In this document: positions 43,757-51,695 of the stretch, piece after piece
How the letters are laid out: each line of letters opens with the position of its first letter
Numbering within the stretch: the stretch's first letter is position 1
NCBI RefSeq assembly: GCF_002929805.1
Contig: NZ_PJJM01000074.1
Location: forward strand, 1 to 55,747
Direction: 5' to 3'
From: Cryobacterium sp. Y50
GTDB taxonomy: Bacteria; Actinomycetota; Actinomycetes; Actinomycetales; Microbacteriaceae
Length of the DNA: 55,747 nucleotides
Made by a program: the position numbers and the translations under genes
The notes under the pieces: generated by a model
Database searches by the model: none
What the model was told of the DNA's origin: nothing
The model's input: the letters and a program-made list of their open reading frames with translations, nothing else

Positions 43757-43992
43757 CCCCTCAGACTAGGCGCGCGACCTCGGTACCGCGCGACCGGTCT
43801 GGTCGCCCGGTCAACGGAGGCCCCGCTCGGACCACCACCAACCGTTCGGGGCCGGGGCCCGGACCGTGGGGTGGGCCCGGTCGACCGTTCGGCTTGGCTG
43901 GTATTTGTCTGGTGTAGAGCTGCTGCGCATCCTTCCCCGGTTCGTAAGCTCTTTCGCCCCGAATGCTCAGACGCCGTGCTTAGTCTCTAACC
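43757..43992. other. Divergent promoter interval with GC repeat
   Basis: About 235 bases between the response-regulator and GT2 genes. It carries the GC-rich motif related to that at 40531 (GCCCGGACCGTGGG near 43857) and three nearby ACCGTTCGG-like words. TAGTCT at 43981-43986, six bases before the ATG at 43993, is a likely leaderless -10 box. Confidence 0.45.
43981..43986 (+). promoter_or_regulatory. -10 box of a probable leaderless promoter
   Basis: TAGTCT ends six bases before the ATG at 43993, with no ribosome site between them; the transcript probably begins at the start codon. Confidence 0.5.
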
Positions 43993-44751
43993 ATGACGAG
44001 TATTCGGGTTGACGTCGTGCTGCCCTGCCTGAACGAAGCGCAGGCGCTTCCGTGGATTCTCGAGCGGATGCCCGCCGGCTACCGGGCGATCGTGGTCGAC
44101 AACGGATCTACGGACGGTTCGGCTGACCTTGCCCTTGCCTTCGGCGCGCACGTCGTGCATGAAACCCGTCGCGGGTTCGGCGCCGCCGCCCACGCCGGAC
44201 TCCTCGCCGCGACCGCGCCGATCGTCGCGTTCTGCGACGCCGACGCATCAATGGACCCGCGCGACCTGCCACTCGTGGTCGACCCTATCGCTCAAGACGA
44301 CGCCGATCTCGTGCTCGGACGACGCCGCCCAACCACCCGAAATGCCTGGCCGCCGCATGCCCGGTTAGCAAATACCTATCTTTCTTGGCGACTGCGCCGA
44401 ATAACAGGTGTGAACATTCATGACCTCGGCCCCATGCGGGCCGCCCGCCGCGACCACCTGCTCGCCCTCGATCTGCACGACCGCCGCAGCGGGTATCCGC
44501 TCGAGATGTTTCTCAGCGCTGCCGCGGCAAATTGGCGCATCCGCGAGGTCGACACCGGCTACGCGCCGCGGGTTGGCCGCAGCAAGGTAACCGGGACCGT
44601 GCGCGGCACCCTCACCGCCATCCACGACATGTCCGGCCTGCTCCGCGCGACCAGCACCATCCGGAACGATAACGACGCCAGTGTCAGCGCCGACCGAACC
44701 AGCAGCGTCACCAGCGCTGCCCGCGCCAGCCGCAGCGGGGGCCGCTCATGA
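43993..44751 (+). CDS. GT2 polyprenyl-phosphate glycosyltransferase (MtxS/Rv0539-like candidate)
   Basis: A 252-residue GT2 similar to dolichyl-phosphate sugar synthases: VDVVLPCLNEAQALPWIL, VVDNGSTDGSADLAL, the DXD in FCDADASMDPRDL (about 84-96) and the HDLGPMRAARRDHLL segment. It has no transmembrane helices, so it would work at the inner leaflet, putting a sugar on polyprenyl phosphate. It overlaps the DUF2064 gene by four bases, the same order as Rv0539-Rv0540 of M. tuberculosis, where Rv0539 is reported to load methylthioxylose onto decaprenyl phosphate. The specific donor here is inferred, not seen. Confidence 0.88.
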   Translation: MTSIRVDVVLPCLNEAQALPWILERMPAGYRAIVVDNGSTDGSADLALAFGAHVVHETRRGFGAAAHAGLLAATAPIVAFCDADASMDPRDLPLVVDPIAQDDADLVLGRRRPTTRNAWPPHARLANTYLSWRLRRITGVNIHDLGPMRAARRDHLLALDLHDRRSGYPLEMFLSAAAANWRIREVDTGYAPRVGRSKVTGTVRGTLTAIHDMSGLLRATSTIRNDNDASVSADRTSSVTSAARASRSGGRS

Positions 44752-45533
44752 CCACCATCGTCGTCATCGCCAAGGAATGCCTGCCCGGCAAGGTCAAGAC
44801 CCGGTTGCACCCGCCGCTCTCGCTCGAGCAGGCCGCTCTTCTCGCCGCATCGAGCCTCGCCGACACCCTCAAGGTCGCCGTACAGCTACCCGCGACACGC
44901 CACATTCTCGCCTTCGATGGTGTCACCCCGCCGCCAGAGGCATCCGATTGGCAGATTCTGCCGCAAACCAGCGGCGCACTCGACGAGCGCCTCGCCGCCA
45001 TCTTTGACCACCTCGACGAGCCCACCCTGCTGCTCGGAATGGACACTCCGCAGATCAGCGCCGAGATACTCGCACCAGTATTCCAAAACTGGAATGAAAC
45101 GGATGCCTGGTTCGGCCCCGCCAACGACGGCGGATTCTGGGCACTCGCGCTGAAAAAACCCAGCGGCGCGCTGCTCCGCGGCATCCCAATGAGCCGCTCC
45201 GACACCGGCGCACACCAGCTGCAACGCCTCGACCAAGCGGGCCTAACGGTGCGCCTGCTACCCGCGCTCACCGACATCGACACCATAAGGGATGCCCACA
45301 CCGTCGCCGCGATCGCCCCCCACACGCGTTTCGCGCGTGCCTTCGAGGAGATGCGGACGTCCGCTCAACCCGGTAATGCGAACCTACGCGCCCCCGAACA
45401 GCGCACGACGAATCAGCCCCCTGCGGATGGGCGAGCTGCCGACGTCTGCACCCCGCACCTGCACGCGGCGGCCCTGCGTACTGCCGAACTGCAGGCGGCC
45501 GACCTGCTCACGCTGACCGGGACACGCTCGTGA
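44748..45533 (+). CDS. DUF2064 (CofC-like) nucleotidyltransferase-fold protein
   Basis: A 261-residue protein, of which residues 1-205 form the DUF2064/TIGR04282 fold: VVIAKECLPGKVKTRLHPPL at the N-terminus (the G-x-VKTRL nucleotide loop), LLLGMDTPQIS (the Mg-binding D near residue 98) and WFGPANDGGFWALAL. The rest is an Ala/Arg-rich low-complexity tail. The fold is that of GT-A nucleotidyltransferases; it could convert methylthiopentose-1-phosphate to a nucleotide sugar. Rv0540 of M. tuberculosis is the analogous gene. It overlaps both neighbours by four bases (ATGA and GTGA), so translation is coupled. Confidence 0.85.
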   Translation: MTTIVVIAKECLPGKVKTRLHPPLSLEQAALLAASSLADTLKVAVQLPATRHILAFDGVTPPPEASDWQILPQTSGALDERLAAIFDHLDEPTLLLGMDTPQISAEILAPVFQNWNETDAWFGPANDGGFWALALKKPSGALLRGIPMSRSDTGAHQLQRLDQAGLTVRLLPALTDIDTIRDAHTVAAIAPHTRFARAFEEMRTSAQPGNANLRAPEQRTTNQPPADGRAADVCTPHLHAAALRTAELQAADLLTLTGTRS

Positions 45534-46369
45534 GCCTGGTCTCCCCGCGCTTCTGGGATCAGCCGGGAAAATGGCCCGTCAGCGAGGGTGCGGTCGGCGC
45601 TGACCGATTCGTTTCCGAGTTCGTCGGGCAGCTGGTCGCGCATGCGGCAGCGGACCGTTCGGCCGCAGACCAGACGACGACCGACCGGTTTCGCCGCCCG
45701 ACTACCTTCGGTTCCGGCGGATCCGAACCGTACGCCCAGGCCCTGCAGAGCGACGACAATGTGCTCTACCTGCACGGCCGCCGCCACGACGCCGATCCGG
45801 AAACTGCCGCCAGCGTTTCCACCATGCACGCCGGACGGTGGAGCGCCGGAGCCGATGCGACCGACCGTTCCCTACTTGCAGTCGTCGCCGGACCGGTGCT
45901 CGACATCGGCTGCGGACCGGGCCGAATGATCCGGGCAGCGATGAACGAAGGCCTCGACGCACTCGGTGTCGATGTGTCACCGACCGCCGTGCGGATCGCC
46001 CTCGCCGCCGGACTTGCCGTGCTGCACCGCTCCGTCTTCGATCACATTCCGCTCGCGGGAACCTGGGCAACCCTGCTCCTAGTCGATGGCAATATCGGCA
46101 TCGGCGGCGACCCCGACGCGCTCCTCGAACGCTGCGCCGCGCTGCTCGCCCCCGACGGCGTGCTCGTCGTCGAGGTGCACCGCGACCCCGAACACGACCT
46201 CGCCTATGTTGGTACCCTGCACGACGCCGCCGGACACACGAGCGACGCCTTTCCCTGGGCCGAACTCGGAGTCAACGCCCTGTGTCGCCGGGCCGCAAAA
46301 GCAGGTCTAACTCCGGTCGCCGAATGGTCCCGAGGTGGCCGCGCCTTCGCCCGCCTCGCTCGCGCTTAG
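45530..46369 (+). CDS. Class I SAM-dependent methyltransferase
   Basis: A 279-residue methyltransferase. The SAM-binding motif VLDIGCGPGRMIRAAMNEG lies near residues 123-141, with DALGVDVSPTAVRIA next (motif II acidic residue) and LLLVDGNIGIGGD as motif IV. The first ~110 residues are a Ser/Arg/Asp-rich segment containing WDQPGKWPVSE, without an obvious fold. It ends the GT2-DUF2064-methyltransferase operon (GTG start overlapping the DUF2064 stop). Its substrate is unknown; a methyl group on a lipid-linked sugar is plausible. I do not know of a counterpart in the mycobacterial methylthioxylose locus. Confidence 0.87.
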   Translation: MSLVSPRFWDQPGKWPVSEGAVGADRFVSEFVGQLVAHAAADRSAADQTTTDRFRRPTTFGSGGSEPYAQALQSDDNVLYLHGRRHDADPETAASVSTMHAGRWSAGADATDRSLLAVVAGPVLDIGCGPGRMIRAAMNEGLDALGVDVSPTAVRIALAAGLAVLHRSVFDHIPLAGTWATLLLVDGNIGIGGDPDALLERCAALLAPDGVLVVEVHRDPEHDLAYVGTLHDAAGHTSDAFPWAELGVNALCRRAAKAGLTPVAEWSRGGRAFARLARA

Positions 46370-46501
46370 TCGTTCATCTTCCCCGCTTCGGTCAGGTGGG
46401 CCGGATCAAGGAAGTCACGAGTCTGTCCGTGCACCGTCGATCTCCAATGTCTGAGCGCGGAGTGGATGACCCGTTGACACCGCGGGCCGCGTGCGACACG
46501 G

Positions 46502-47113
46502 TCACCGCACGGAGTTCTCCTGCGGCACAGCGCGCCGCCCCCGCAGCATCGCCCACGCCGACACGACCACCGTCAGCACAGCGAGCACGAGCCAGAAAAT
46601 CCCAAGGTTGAGCCCATAATTCAGCGGCAGCACGGTCGGATTCGCCGGAGCAAAGTTTTTCGCCACGATCGTCGGCACCGCAACGAGCGACACAATAGAT
46701 CCGACCACAATTGCGCCCTGCACGATCGCCATGACCGTGCCAGTCACCCGTCGCCCGGCCCGCCGCAGAGCAATCCCGAACGCAAACACGATCGGCGCCA
46801 AAAAAACATCGTGCAGCACGATCGCCGCCGCAATCCACAGGGCCACTCCGGGAATCCGGGTCAGCCGAACCGAATCGAACATCACGAACGCGCCCCAGGC
46901 CAGCAGCAACACGCCAGCCCCCAGCAGCACCAAACGGATGCTCCGCATCCGCCGGCTGGTCGACGGCGCGATCCCGGCTGGCGGCGGATACAGGCCGGTC
47001 CCAGCGTTCTCGGTTGACGTGGTCGCGGAACTTTTCTGGGCACCCACTCCGGTCTTCACACCGATGTCATCGCCGGCCGCCTCGCCACGTGACCCGCGCG
47101 CATCCGCTCTCAT
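46502..47113 (-). CDS. Small polytopic membrane protein coupled to the molybdoenzyme
   Basis: A 203-residue protein with about 55 polar N-terminal residues followed by four hydrophobic helices (starting RSIRLVLLGAGVLLLAWGAF, IPGVALWIAAAIVLHDVFLA, then two more) and a short basic tail. The ATG at 47113 overlaps the molybdoenzyme stop (ATGA), so the two are made together; longer frames run inside that gene. It may help anchor or electron-couple the oxidoreductase. No haem-binding histidine pair typical of cytochrome b is obvious. Family not identified. Confidence 0.75.
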   Translation of the reverse strand: MRADARGSRGEAAGDDIGVKTGVGAQKSSATTSTENAGTGLYPPPAGIAPSTSRRMRSIRLVLLGAGVLLLAWGAFVMFDSVRLTRIPGVALWIAAAIVLHDVFLAPIVFAFGIALRRAGRRVTGTVMAIVQGAIVVGSIVSLVAVPTIVAKNFAPANPTVLPLNYGLNLGIFWLVLAVLTVVVSAWAMLRGRRAVPQENSVR

Positions 47114-48405
47114 AATTCGATCGCCTCGATTCGGCTCAGCCATTTGGTCTGCAATACCCCAGGCCGCCCCGGCGCGATCATGCGGGCCGGATAGCCATGC
47201 TCGAGGTCGAGCGTTTCGCCGTTCAGCTCGAGGGCCACGAGCGTGAGCGAGTCGCGCACATATTCCCGGCCCATCTGGGTTTTGCTGAAGCTGCCGCGTT
47301 CTTCCAAGCTGATCAAACGAAACGAGGTCTCCGGGTCGGCGCTCATCAGGTCGGCGAGGTCGCGCAGCCGCACACCGCGCCACGTCGCCATCTGACTCCA
47401 GCCCTCGACGCAGGCGATCGGCAGCCGGACCTCGGTCTGTGGCAGGGCGACCAGTTCGGCCCGCGTGAAGGAGCGTTCGGTGCCGGCCACCGCGAGGGTA
47501 AGAGTCCACGTTGAAGCGAGGGCGGTAACCGCCACCTGCGCCTGTTCGCTGGTGCGATTCACCGGAACGCCCTGCTGGCCGACGCCCTTCTTGCGCGGCG
47601 CGAACAGGTTGACCGCGTTCAGCGGTGTGAAGGTCTGTCCGGCGGTCAAGGCCACGACGGCCGTCGTGGCGACGCCGACGGTGGTGAGAAATCCGCGCCG
47701 GCTGACCCGCGAAGACGGGCGCGGCGTCGCATCGATGTAGTCGAGCACCCGCCCGGTGAGGCCCCCCTGCCGAGTCGTGCCCCACAGGCGCACCGCCTCC
47801 GCATTAGACGCCCGGTCGGCCGACACCGCGTCGACCAGATGATTGCCGGCGCCCGAGTCAGAACCCGAGTCAGAACCCGCACCGTCACTCGACGGCTTAC
47901 TCCAATACCGCGTAATTAGCGGCAGCTTGACCGCGATGTGAATGACCAGCAGCCCGATCAGAACCCAGCCAAGCGCAAAGTGCACCTGCCGAAACGGAAA
48001 TGGCCACGGATACCACTGAAACGTGTTGAGCAGTCCGATCGTAATCTGCACGAGCGAGGCCCCCACGAACAGAGCGATCGAGGCCCGCTCAAGAAAGTGC
48101 ACGAAGCCGCGCACCGGGGGATAGGCGAACAGATCGGGAAAAACGATGTACAGCTTGGCCAGCAGCAGCGGAAAACAAGCGATTCCGGCGATAATGTGCG
48201 TGCCCTGGGTGATCTGGTACAGAAACTCGGGCCGGGTCGCAAAGCGCATCCAATCCAGCGGTTCCTGCAGAAAATGGCTGTACAGGCCGGTGCCGAAGCA
48301 GATCAAAAAGGCGGCACCGAGCAACCGCCCGATCACCGTCGCCATGCGCGGATTGCGCACCGGTGTCGCCAGCGCTCGCTGGGTCTCGTACATCAATCGC
48401 CGCAT
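47110..48405 (-). CDS. Membrane-anchored sulfite-oxidase-fold molybdopterin oxidoreductase
   Basis: A 431-residue protein in two parts. Residues ~1-160 hold four hydrophobic helices with histidines of a cytochrome b561/ferric-reductase-like module (GTHIIAGIACFPLLLAK, HFALGWVLIGLLVIHIAVK). A twin-arginine-like SRRGFLTTVGVATTA precedes the molybdopterin domain, which has the sulfite-oxidase/MsrP-type Cys332 in LPIACVEGWSQMATWRGV, REYVRDSLTL and HGYPARMIAPGRPG. The Moco domain would lie outside the membrane and exchange electrons through the helices. The start at 48405 or 48393 is uncertain; a 473-residue frame from 48531 has an unlikely basic leader. The substrate is unknown; thioether/sulfoxide chemistry on the proposed methylthio-sugar is one option. 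Confidence 0.85.
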   Translation of the reverse strand: MRRLMYETQRALATPVRNPRMATVIGRLLGAAFLICFGTGLYSHFLQEPLDWMRFATRPEFLYQITQGTHIIAGIACFPLLLAKLYIVFPDLFAYPPVRGFVHFLERASIALFVGASLVQITIGLLNTFQWYPWPFPFRQVHFALGWVLIGLLVIHIAVKLPLITRYWSKPSSDGAGSDSGSDSGAGNHLVDAVSADRASNAEAVRLWGTTRQGGLTGRVLDYIDATPRPSSRVSRRGFLTTVGVATTAVVALTAGQTFTPLNAVNLFAPRKKGVGQQGVPVNRTSEQAQVAVTALASTWTLTLAVAGTERSFTRAELVALPQTEVRLPIACVEGWSQMATWRGVRLRDLADLMSADPETSFRLISLEERGSFSKTQMGREYVRDSLTLVALELNGETLDLEHGYPARMIAPGRPGVLQTKWLSRIEAIEL

Positions 48406-48577
48406 GCTTCTATTGCACCACCTGAACGCTCGCCGTGACCCCGCTGAATCCTTACGATGTGCACAAGGCCTGCCTCGCTTGATCGAGCGCGTCGGAACTA
48501 CCGCAATGTCGGTGGGTGCCGTGAGCGTCATTGTTAACTACTCACAAAGACTCGTGCCGAGACTAGGGAGAAGCACG

Positions 48578-49006
48578 ATGAAGGTTTTAGTCGCGACGGC
48601 GATGCTGGCGGGCAAACAACGAAGGGCGAAACGACGGGCCAGCGCGGGCCAGTCACACGCGTGCATTGCCGGCGAACTGGTGTGGATGATTGACCCCTGC
48701 CCAGCCAGCCGACGCAACCCCAACGGGCCGTGCGACTGTGGATGCACCTTCACCGGAATGTGTTCAGATGGCCACACGCCGACGGCGATCGTGACCGACC
48801 TCGTTTAAATGTCGTGCGGCGACTCCATCGAAGCCATGCGCGCCAGTTTTGACAAAAAAGGCTGGTGTCCCTGTTGCACTGCGCGGCCCCTCGAGGAGGT
48901 GATCGACGAGTTGATTGCCTTCGGTAGCGGTATACCCACTGGCACACTCGTCGGCCGTTGCCTCGATTCGCTGATCCTGCTCACTGAACCCGAAGGGTGG
49001 GACTAA
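48578..49006 (+). pseudogene. DUF7715-like small protein split by an in-frame TAA
   Basis: The first part (48578-48808, 76 codons) starts MKVLVATAMLAGKQRR, contains GELVWMIDPC and the CDCGCTFTGMCSDGHTPTA cysteine block, and has AGGGAG eight bases before the ATG. After a TAA at 48806-48808 the same frame continues at once with ATG (48809-49006, 65 codons), giving SIEAMRASFDKKGWC and LEEVIDELIAFGSGIPTG. Together they match end-to-end a ~125-140-residue actinobacterial family (DUF7715, name from memory) in which both parts are one chain. It is either a nonsense-mutated gene or two coupled products using TAAATG. Confidence 0.7.
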
Positions 49007-49161
49007 GCGCGGCATCCGCTGTCGGGTTGCCCGGCCTTCGTCTACTCCGTCGGCCTTGAGGGTTGGCGAGCGGTAACCCGGGAGTCTTACAGTCTGCAGG
49101 TTTCTCACGCCGCACGGCCAGAGCGCGCCGCCGGTGAGCGTGGGTACGAGAGGATGGACTG

Positions 49162-50547
49162 GTGCGCATAACGATCATCGCGGTCCTGCTGGTGCTCAGC
49201 GCTGCCGTCACCGCATTCAGCGCGACAACCCTCGACCTGTTCCAGGCCGACCGAGACGAGGTGCAACTCGTTCTGGTCACGGCTGCGCTCTGGGTAGTGT
49301 TCGGCCTGGCCTGCTGGCTGCTGCGCAGTGTCAGCGGCAAGGCCGTGGTCGCGTTGATCCTGGCCGGCTCCGCTCTGATCGGCGGCGCAGCCATGGTTGG
49401 CCCGCCCAACACGAGCACCGATTCGGCGCGCTATGCCTGGGATGGCATCGTGCAAAACGCAGGAATCAGCCCCTACGCCTTCACTCCAGCGGATGCCCGC
49501 CTCGATTCCCTGAGACCAGACTGGCTGTTCCCGGCGCCCCAGACTGCGGCCGACGGAGGGGAGAAATGTGTCGGTGAACGCATCGCCACCGCCCGCACGA
49601 CCGACGGCGACCTGCTCTGCTCCGCCCTGAATCGCACCGCTGTGCCCACGATCTACCCTCCGGCCAGCGAAATTTTCTTTGCCAGCGTGCGTTTCTTCAC
49701 CGGCCCGGAGCCGGCCTATTGGCCGCTGCAGCTCGCCGGTCTGCTGCTCAGTCTGGGCACCACGGTCATGCTGCTGGTCGGCATGCGCCGCCGCGGCCTC
49801 GACCAACGCAACGTCGCCCTCTGGGCCTGGTGTCCGCTGGTCGCGACCGAGGCCATCACCAACTCCCACGTGGATATGCTCGGCGTCATCTTCGTGGTTG
49901 CGGCCGTCTTCCTAATGTCTTCGAAGAAGGTTTGGCGCGGCGGCATTGCCCTCGGAATCGCGATCGGCACCAAGCTCATCCCGGTGCTCGCAGCGCCGGC
50001 GCTGCTTAGGCGCGGCGGCTGGCGCCTGGTGACGGCATCCGTTCTGAGTTTTGCGCTGCTTTATGTTCCCTATGTACTGGCGACCGGTATCGGGGTGCTC
50101 GGCTACCTGCCCGGCTACCTGAGCGAGGAGGGATACCAGGACGGGTCGCGGTTTGCGCTGGTGTCTCTGGTCGCGCCGGGGGCATCCGCTGTAATTGTCG
50201 CCGGCCTGATTCTGGCCATTGTCGCCGTGGTCGTGATTCTCAAGACCGACCAGAACCAGCCGTGGGTCGGCCAGCTCGTAATGATCGGCACAACCCTGCT
50301 CGTACTCAGCCCCCGATACCCCTGGTATGCGCTGCTGCTGCTGCCGTTCGTGGCGCTCAGTGGCCGCTGGGAATGGCTGCTCGTGCCGATGGCGCTTACG
50401 CTGAGGCTACTGGTGCCGAGCGTTCCACTCACCCGAGCGTCGATCGCGGTCGCAGTGATCGTGATCGTCGTAATTTCCCTGCATCGCGCTGGCCCGGGCT
50501 CAGTCAAGCGGATGCTGCATCCCCTGCGGCGACTCCGCCCCGCCTGA
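49162..50547 (+). CDS. GT87/GT-C-type membrane glycosyltransferase (MtxT-like candidate)
   Basis: A 461-residue polytopic protein with 10-12 hydrophobic helices. The first extracytoplasmic loop carries GPPNTSTDSARYAWDGIVQ, whose Asp and Arg/Tyr resemble the catalytic loop of GT87/DUF2029 and other polyprenol-phosphate-sugar users, and IYPPASEIFFASVRF follows, as does NSHVDMLGVIFVV. It would transfer a sugar from a polyprenyl-phosphate donor to an outer glycan. It is encoded beside the GT2-DUF2064 operon, as Rv0541c (the mycobacterial methylthioxylosyltransferase) is beside Rv0539-Rv0540. Start GTG at 49162 is open; the ribosome site is weak. A hairpin terminator follows. Confidence 0.83.
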   Translation: MRITIIAVLLVLSAAVTAFSATTLDLFQADRDEVQLVLVTAALWVVFGLACWLLRSVSGKAVVALILAGSALIGGAAMVGPPNTSTDSARYAWDGIVQNAGISPYAFTPADARLDSLRPDWLFPAPQTAADGGEKCVGERIATARTTDGDLLCSALNRTAVPTIYPPASEIFFASVRFFTGPEPAYWPLQLAGLLLSLGTTVMLLVGMRRRGLDQRNVALWAWCPLVATEAITNSHVDMLGVIFVVAAVFLMSSKKVWRGGIALGIAIGTKLIPVLAAPALLRRGGWRLVTASVLSFALLYVPYVLATGIGVLGYLPGYLSEEGYQDGSRFALVSLVAPGASAVIVAGLILAIVAVVVILKTDQNQPWVGQLVMIGTTLLVLSPRYPWYALLLLPFVALSGRWEWLLVPMALTLRLLVPSVPLTRASIAVAVIVIVVISLHRAGPGSVKRMLHPLRRLRPA

Positions 50548-50591
50548 CCGCCCCGGTGCCGCGAGCCGCAAGGGGCACTCGGACACGCAAC

Positions 50592-50623
50592 AATCGGGGC
50601 CCGCCATGTGGCGAGCCCCGATT
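50592..50623. terminator. Bidirectional terminator hairpin
   Basis: AATCGGGGC (50592-50600) pairs perfectly with GCCCCGATT (50615-50623); the loop contains an inner GCCA/TGGC stem. It lies between the convergent membrane glycosyltransferase and lipoprotein genes, with A and T ends on both strands. Confidence 0.75.
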
Positions 50624-50655
50624 CGTGCTGTGCAGCCGAAAGCTGTGAAGAAGAA

Positions 50656-51336
50656 CTACTTCGTGGCGGCGGTGATGGTCGCGATACCCACGAGCATCTG
50701 GTCGGTGACGGCGTCGGTGCTAAAGGTGGAGTTCAGCAAGCCAGCGGCCACCGAGGAGATGTGCACTGTGGTACCGGCGAGGATGGCGTTGTCGCCGTCC
50801 ATCTCAAGCGGCTTCAGGGTTCCACCGTAGAGGTCGAACAGCAGCTCCTGGTTTGCAGCGGACTCGCCGTTGACCGAGACGTCACCGAAGAGCTCCGAGG
50901 TGCCCGGGTCGATGGTGAAGTTGGTCAGCTCGACGACGATGTCACCGGCGGTTAGCGAGAAGCCGGATCCCTCGTGCTCGATGGAGCCTTGAACGTAGGG
51001 GCGGTAATCTTCGGCCGGGTCGTAGTAATCCACGTTTCCACCGGTGATCGGAAAGTGCAGGCTGCCTTCTTCCAACGTGGCCGTTCCCACGGTTCCGGCG
51101 TTCAGGCCGAGGCTCGTCAGGGCGGCACCGAAGTCGGCGTCGAGCAGCACTGCGGTGTCCACACCAGACAGGCTGGGGATCGAGGCGAGCGGTGTCGGCG
51201 TGGCGTCCGAGGAGCTCGATGAGCTCGCGGCGGGCGCCGGGGACGAAGTGGTGGCTTCAGCCGAGCAGCCAGCGAGGCCGGCGATAAGAATTCCGGCGGA
51301 GGCGAAACCGATGGTGGCCTTGGTGAATGTGCGCAT
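50656..51336 (-). CDS. Secreted lipoprotein of unknown function
   Basis: A 226-residue lipoprotein. The signal peptide MRTFTKATIGFASAGILIAG ends in a lipobox LAGC, followed by a Ser/Ala/Pro-rich linker to about residue 50. The mature region contains SLHFPITGGNVDYYDP, PYVQGSIEHEGSGFSLTAGD and VELTNFTIDPGTSELFGDVS, a beta-rich pattern seen in unassigned actinobacterial exported proteins; similarity to HtaA-like beta domains is possible but not proven. The ATG at 51336 has an AGGA site eight to nine bases upstream; a longer frame from 51609 lacks sense. It is converged upon by the membrane glycosyltransferase gene. Confidence 0.85.
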   Translation of the reverse strand: MRTFTKATIGFASAGILIAGLAGCSAEATTSSPAPAASSSSSSDATPTPLASIPSLSGVDTAVLLDADFGAALTSLGLNAGTVGTATLEEGSLHFPITGGNVDYYDPAEDYRPYVQGSIEHEGSGFSLTAGDIVVELTNFTIDPGTSELFGDVSVNGESAANQELLFDLYGGTLKPLEMDGDNAILAGTTVHISSVAAGLLNSTFSTDAVTDQMLVGIATITAATK

Positions 51337-51695
51337 GGGATGAATCCTTTTCTGTCGATCGAGCAGGTGATGTTGGGGTCTGCTTGGTGTTCGGTTCCAC
51401 CCCCGAAATGGTTTGGAATTGTCCCAATCCGTTACCGTTCTGTTACTCAATTCAGCAAACGCCCAGACAGTACTGGCGCGCCAAACACCCCTCGATCCCG
51501 GTCCTGGCCAGCGATCGACGCGTCTCAGCCGAGCGGATGCCGCGTCCCGCCCGTGGCCCGCGTTTTCGAAGTTGCCACTGGTTTGAACACATGCCAGCAT
51601 CTCAATCACGTGCCGCGACGAATCGCACGGCGGTTTCGGTCAGTGGTTGCCCGACCCGCGCACAGCACGGTTTCCGCGGTCCAAGCGGCGGCGGC
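51337..51695. other. Upstream region of the lipoprotein gene
   Basis: About 360 bases between the lipoprotein start and the metallopeptidase-family stop, both on the minus strand. It presumably holds the lipoprotein promoter. Open frames on the plus strand here are shadows. No repeat or hairpin of note was found. Confidence 0.4.
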
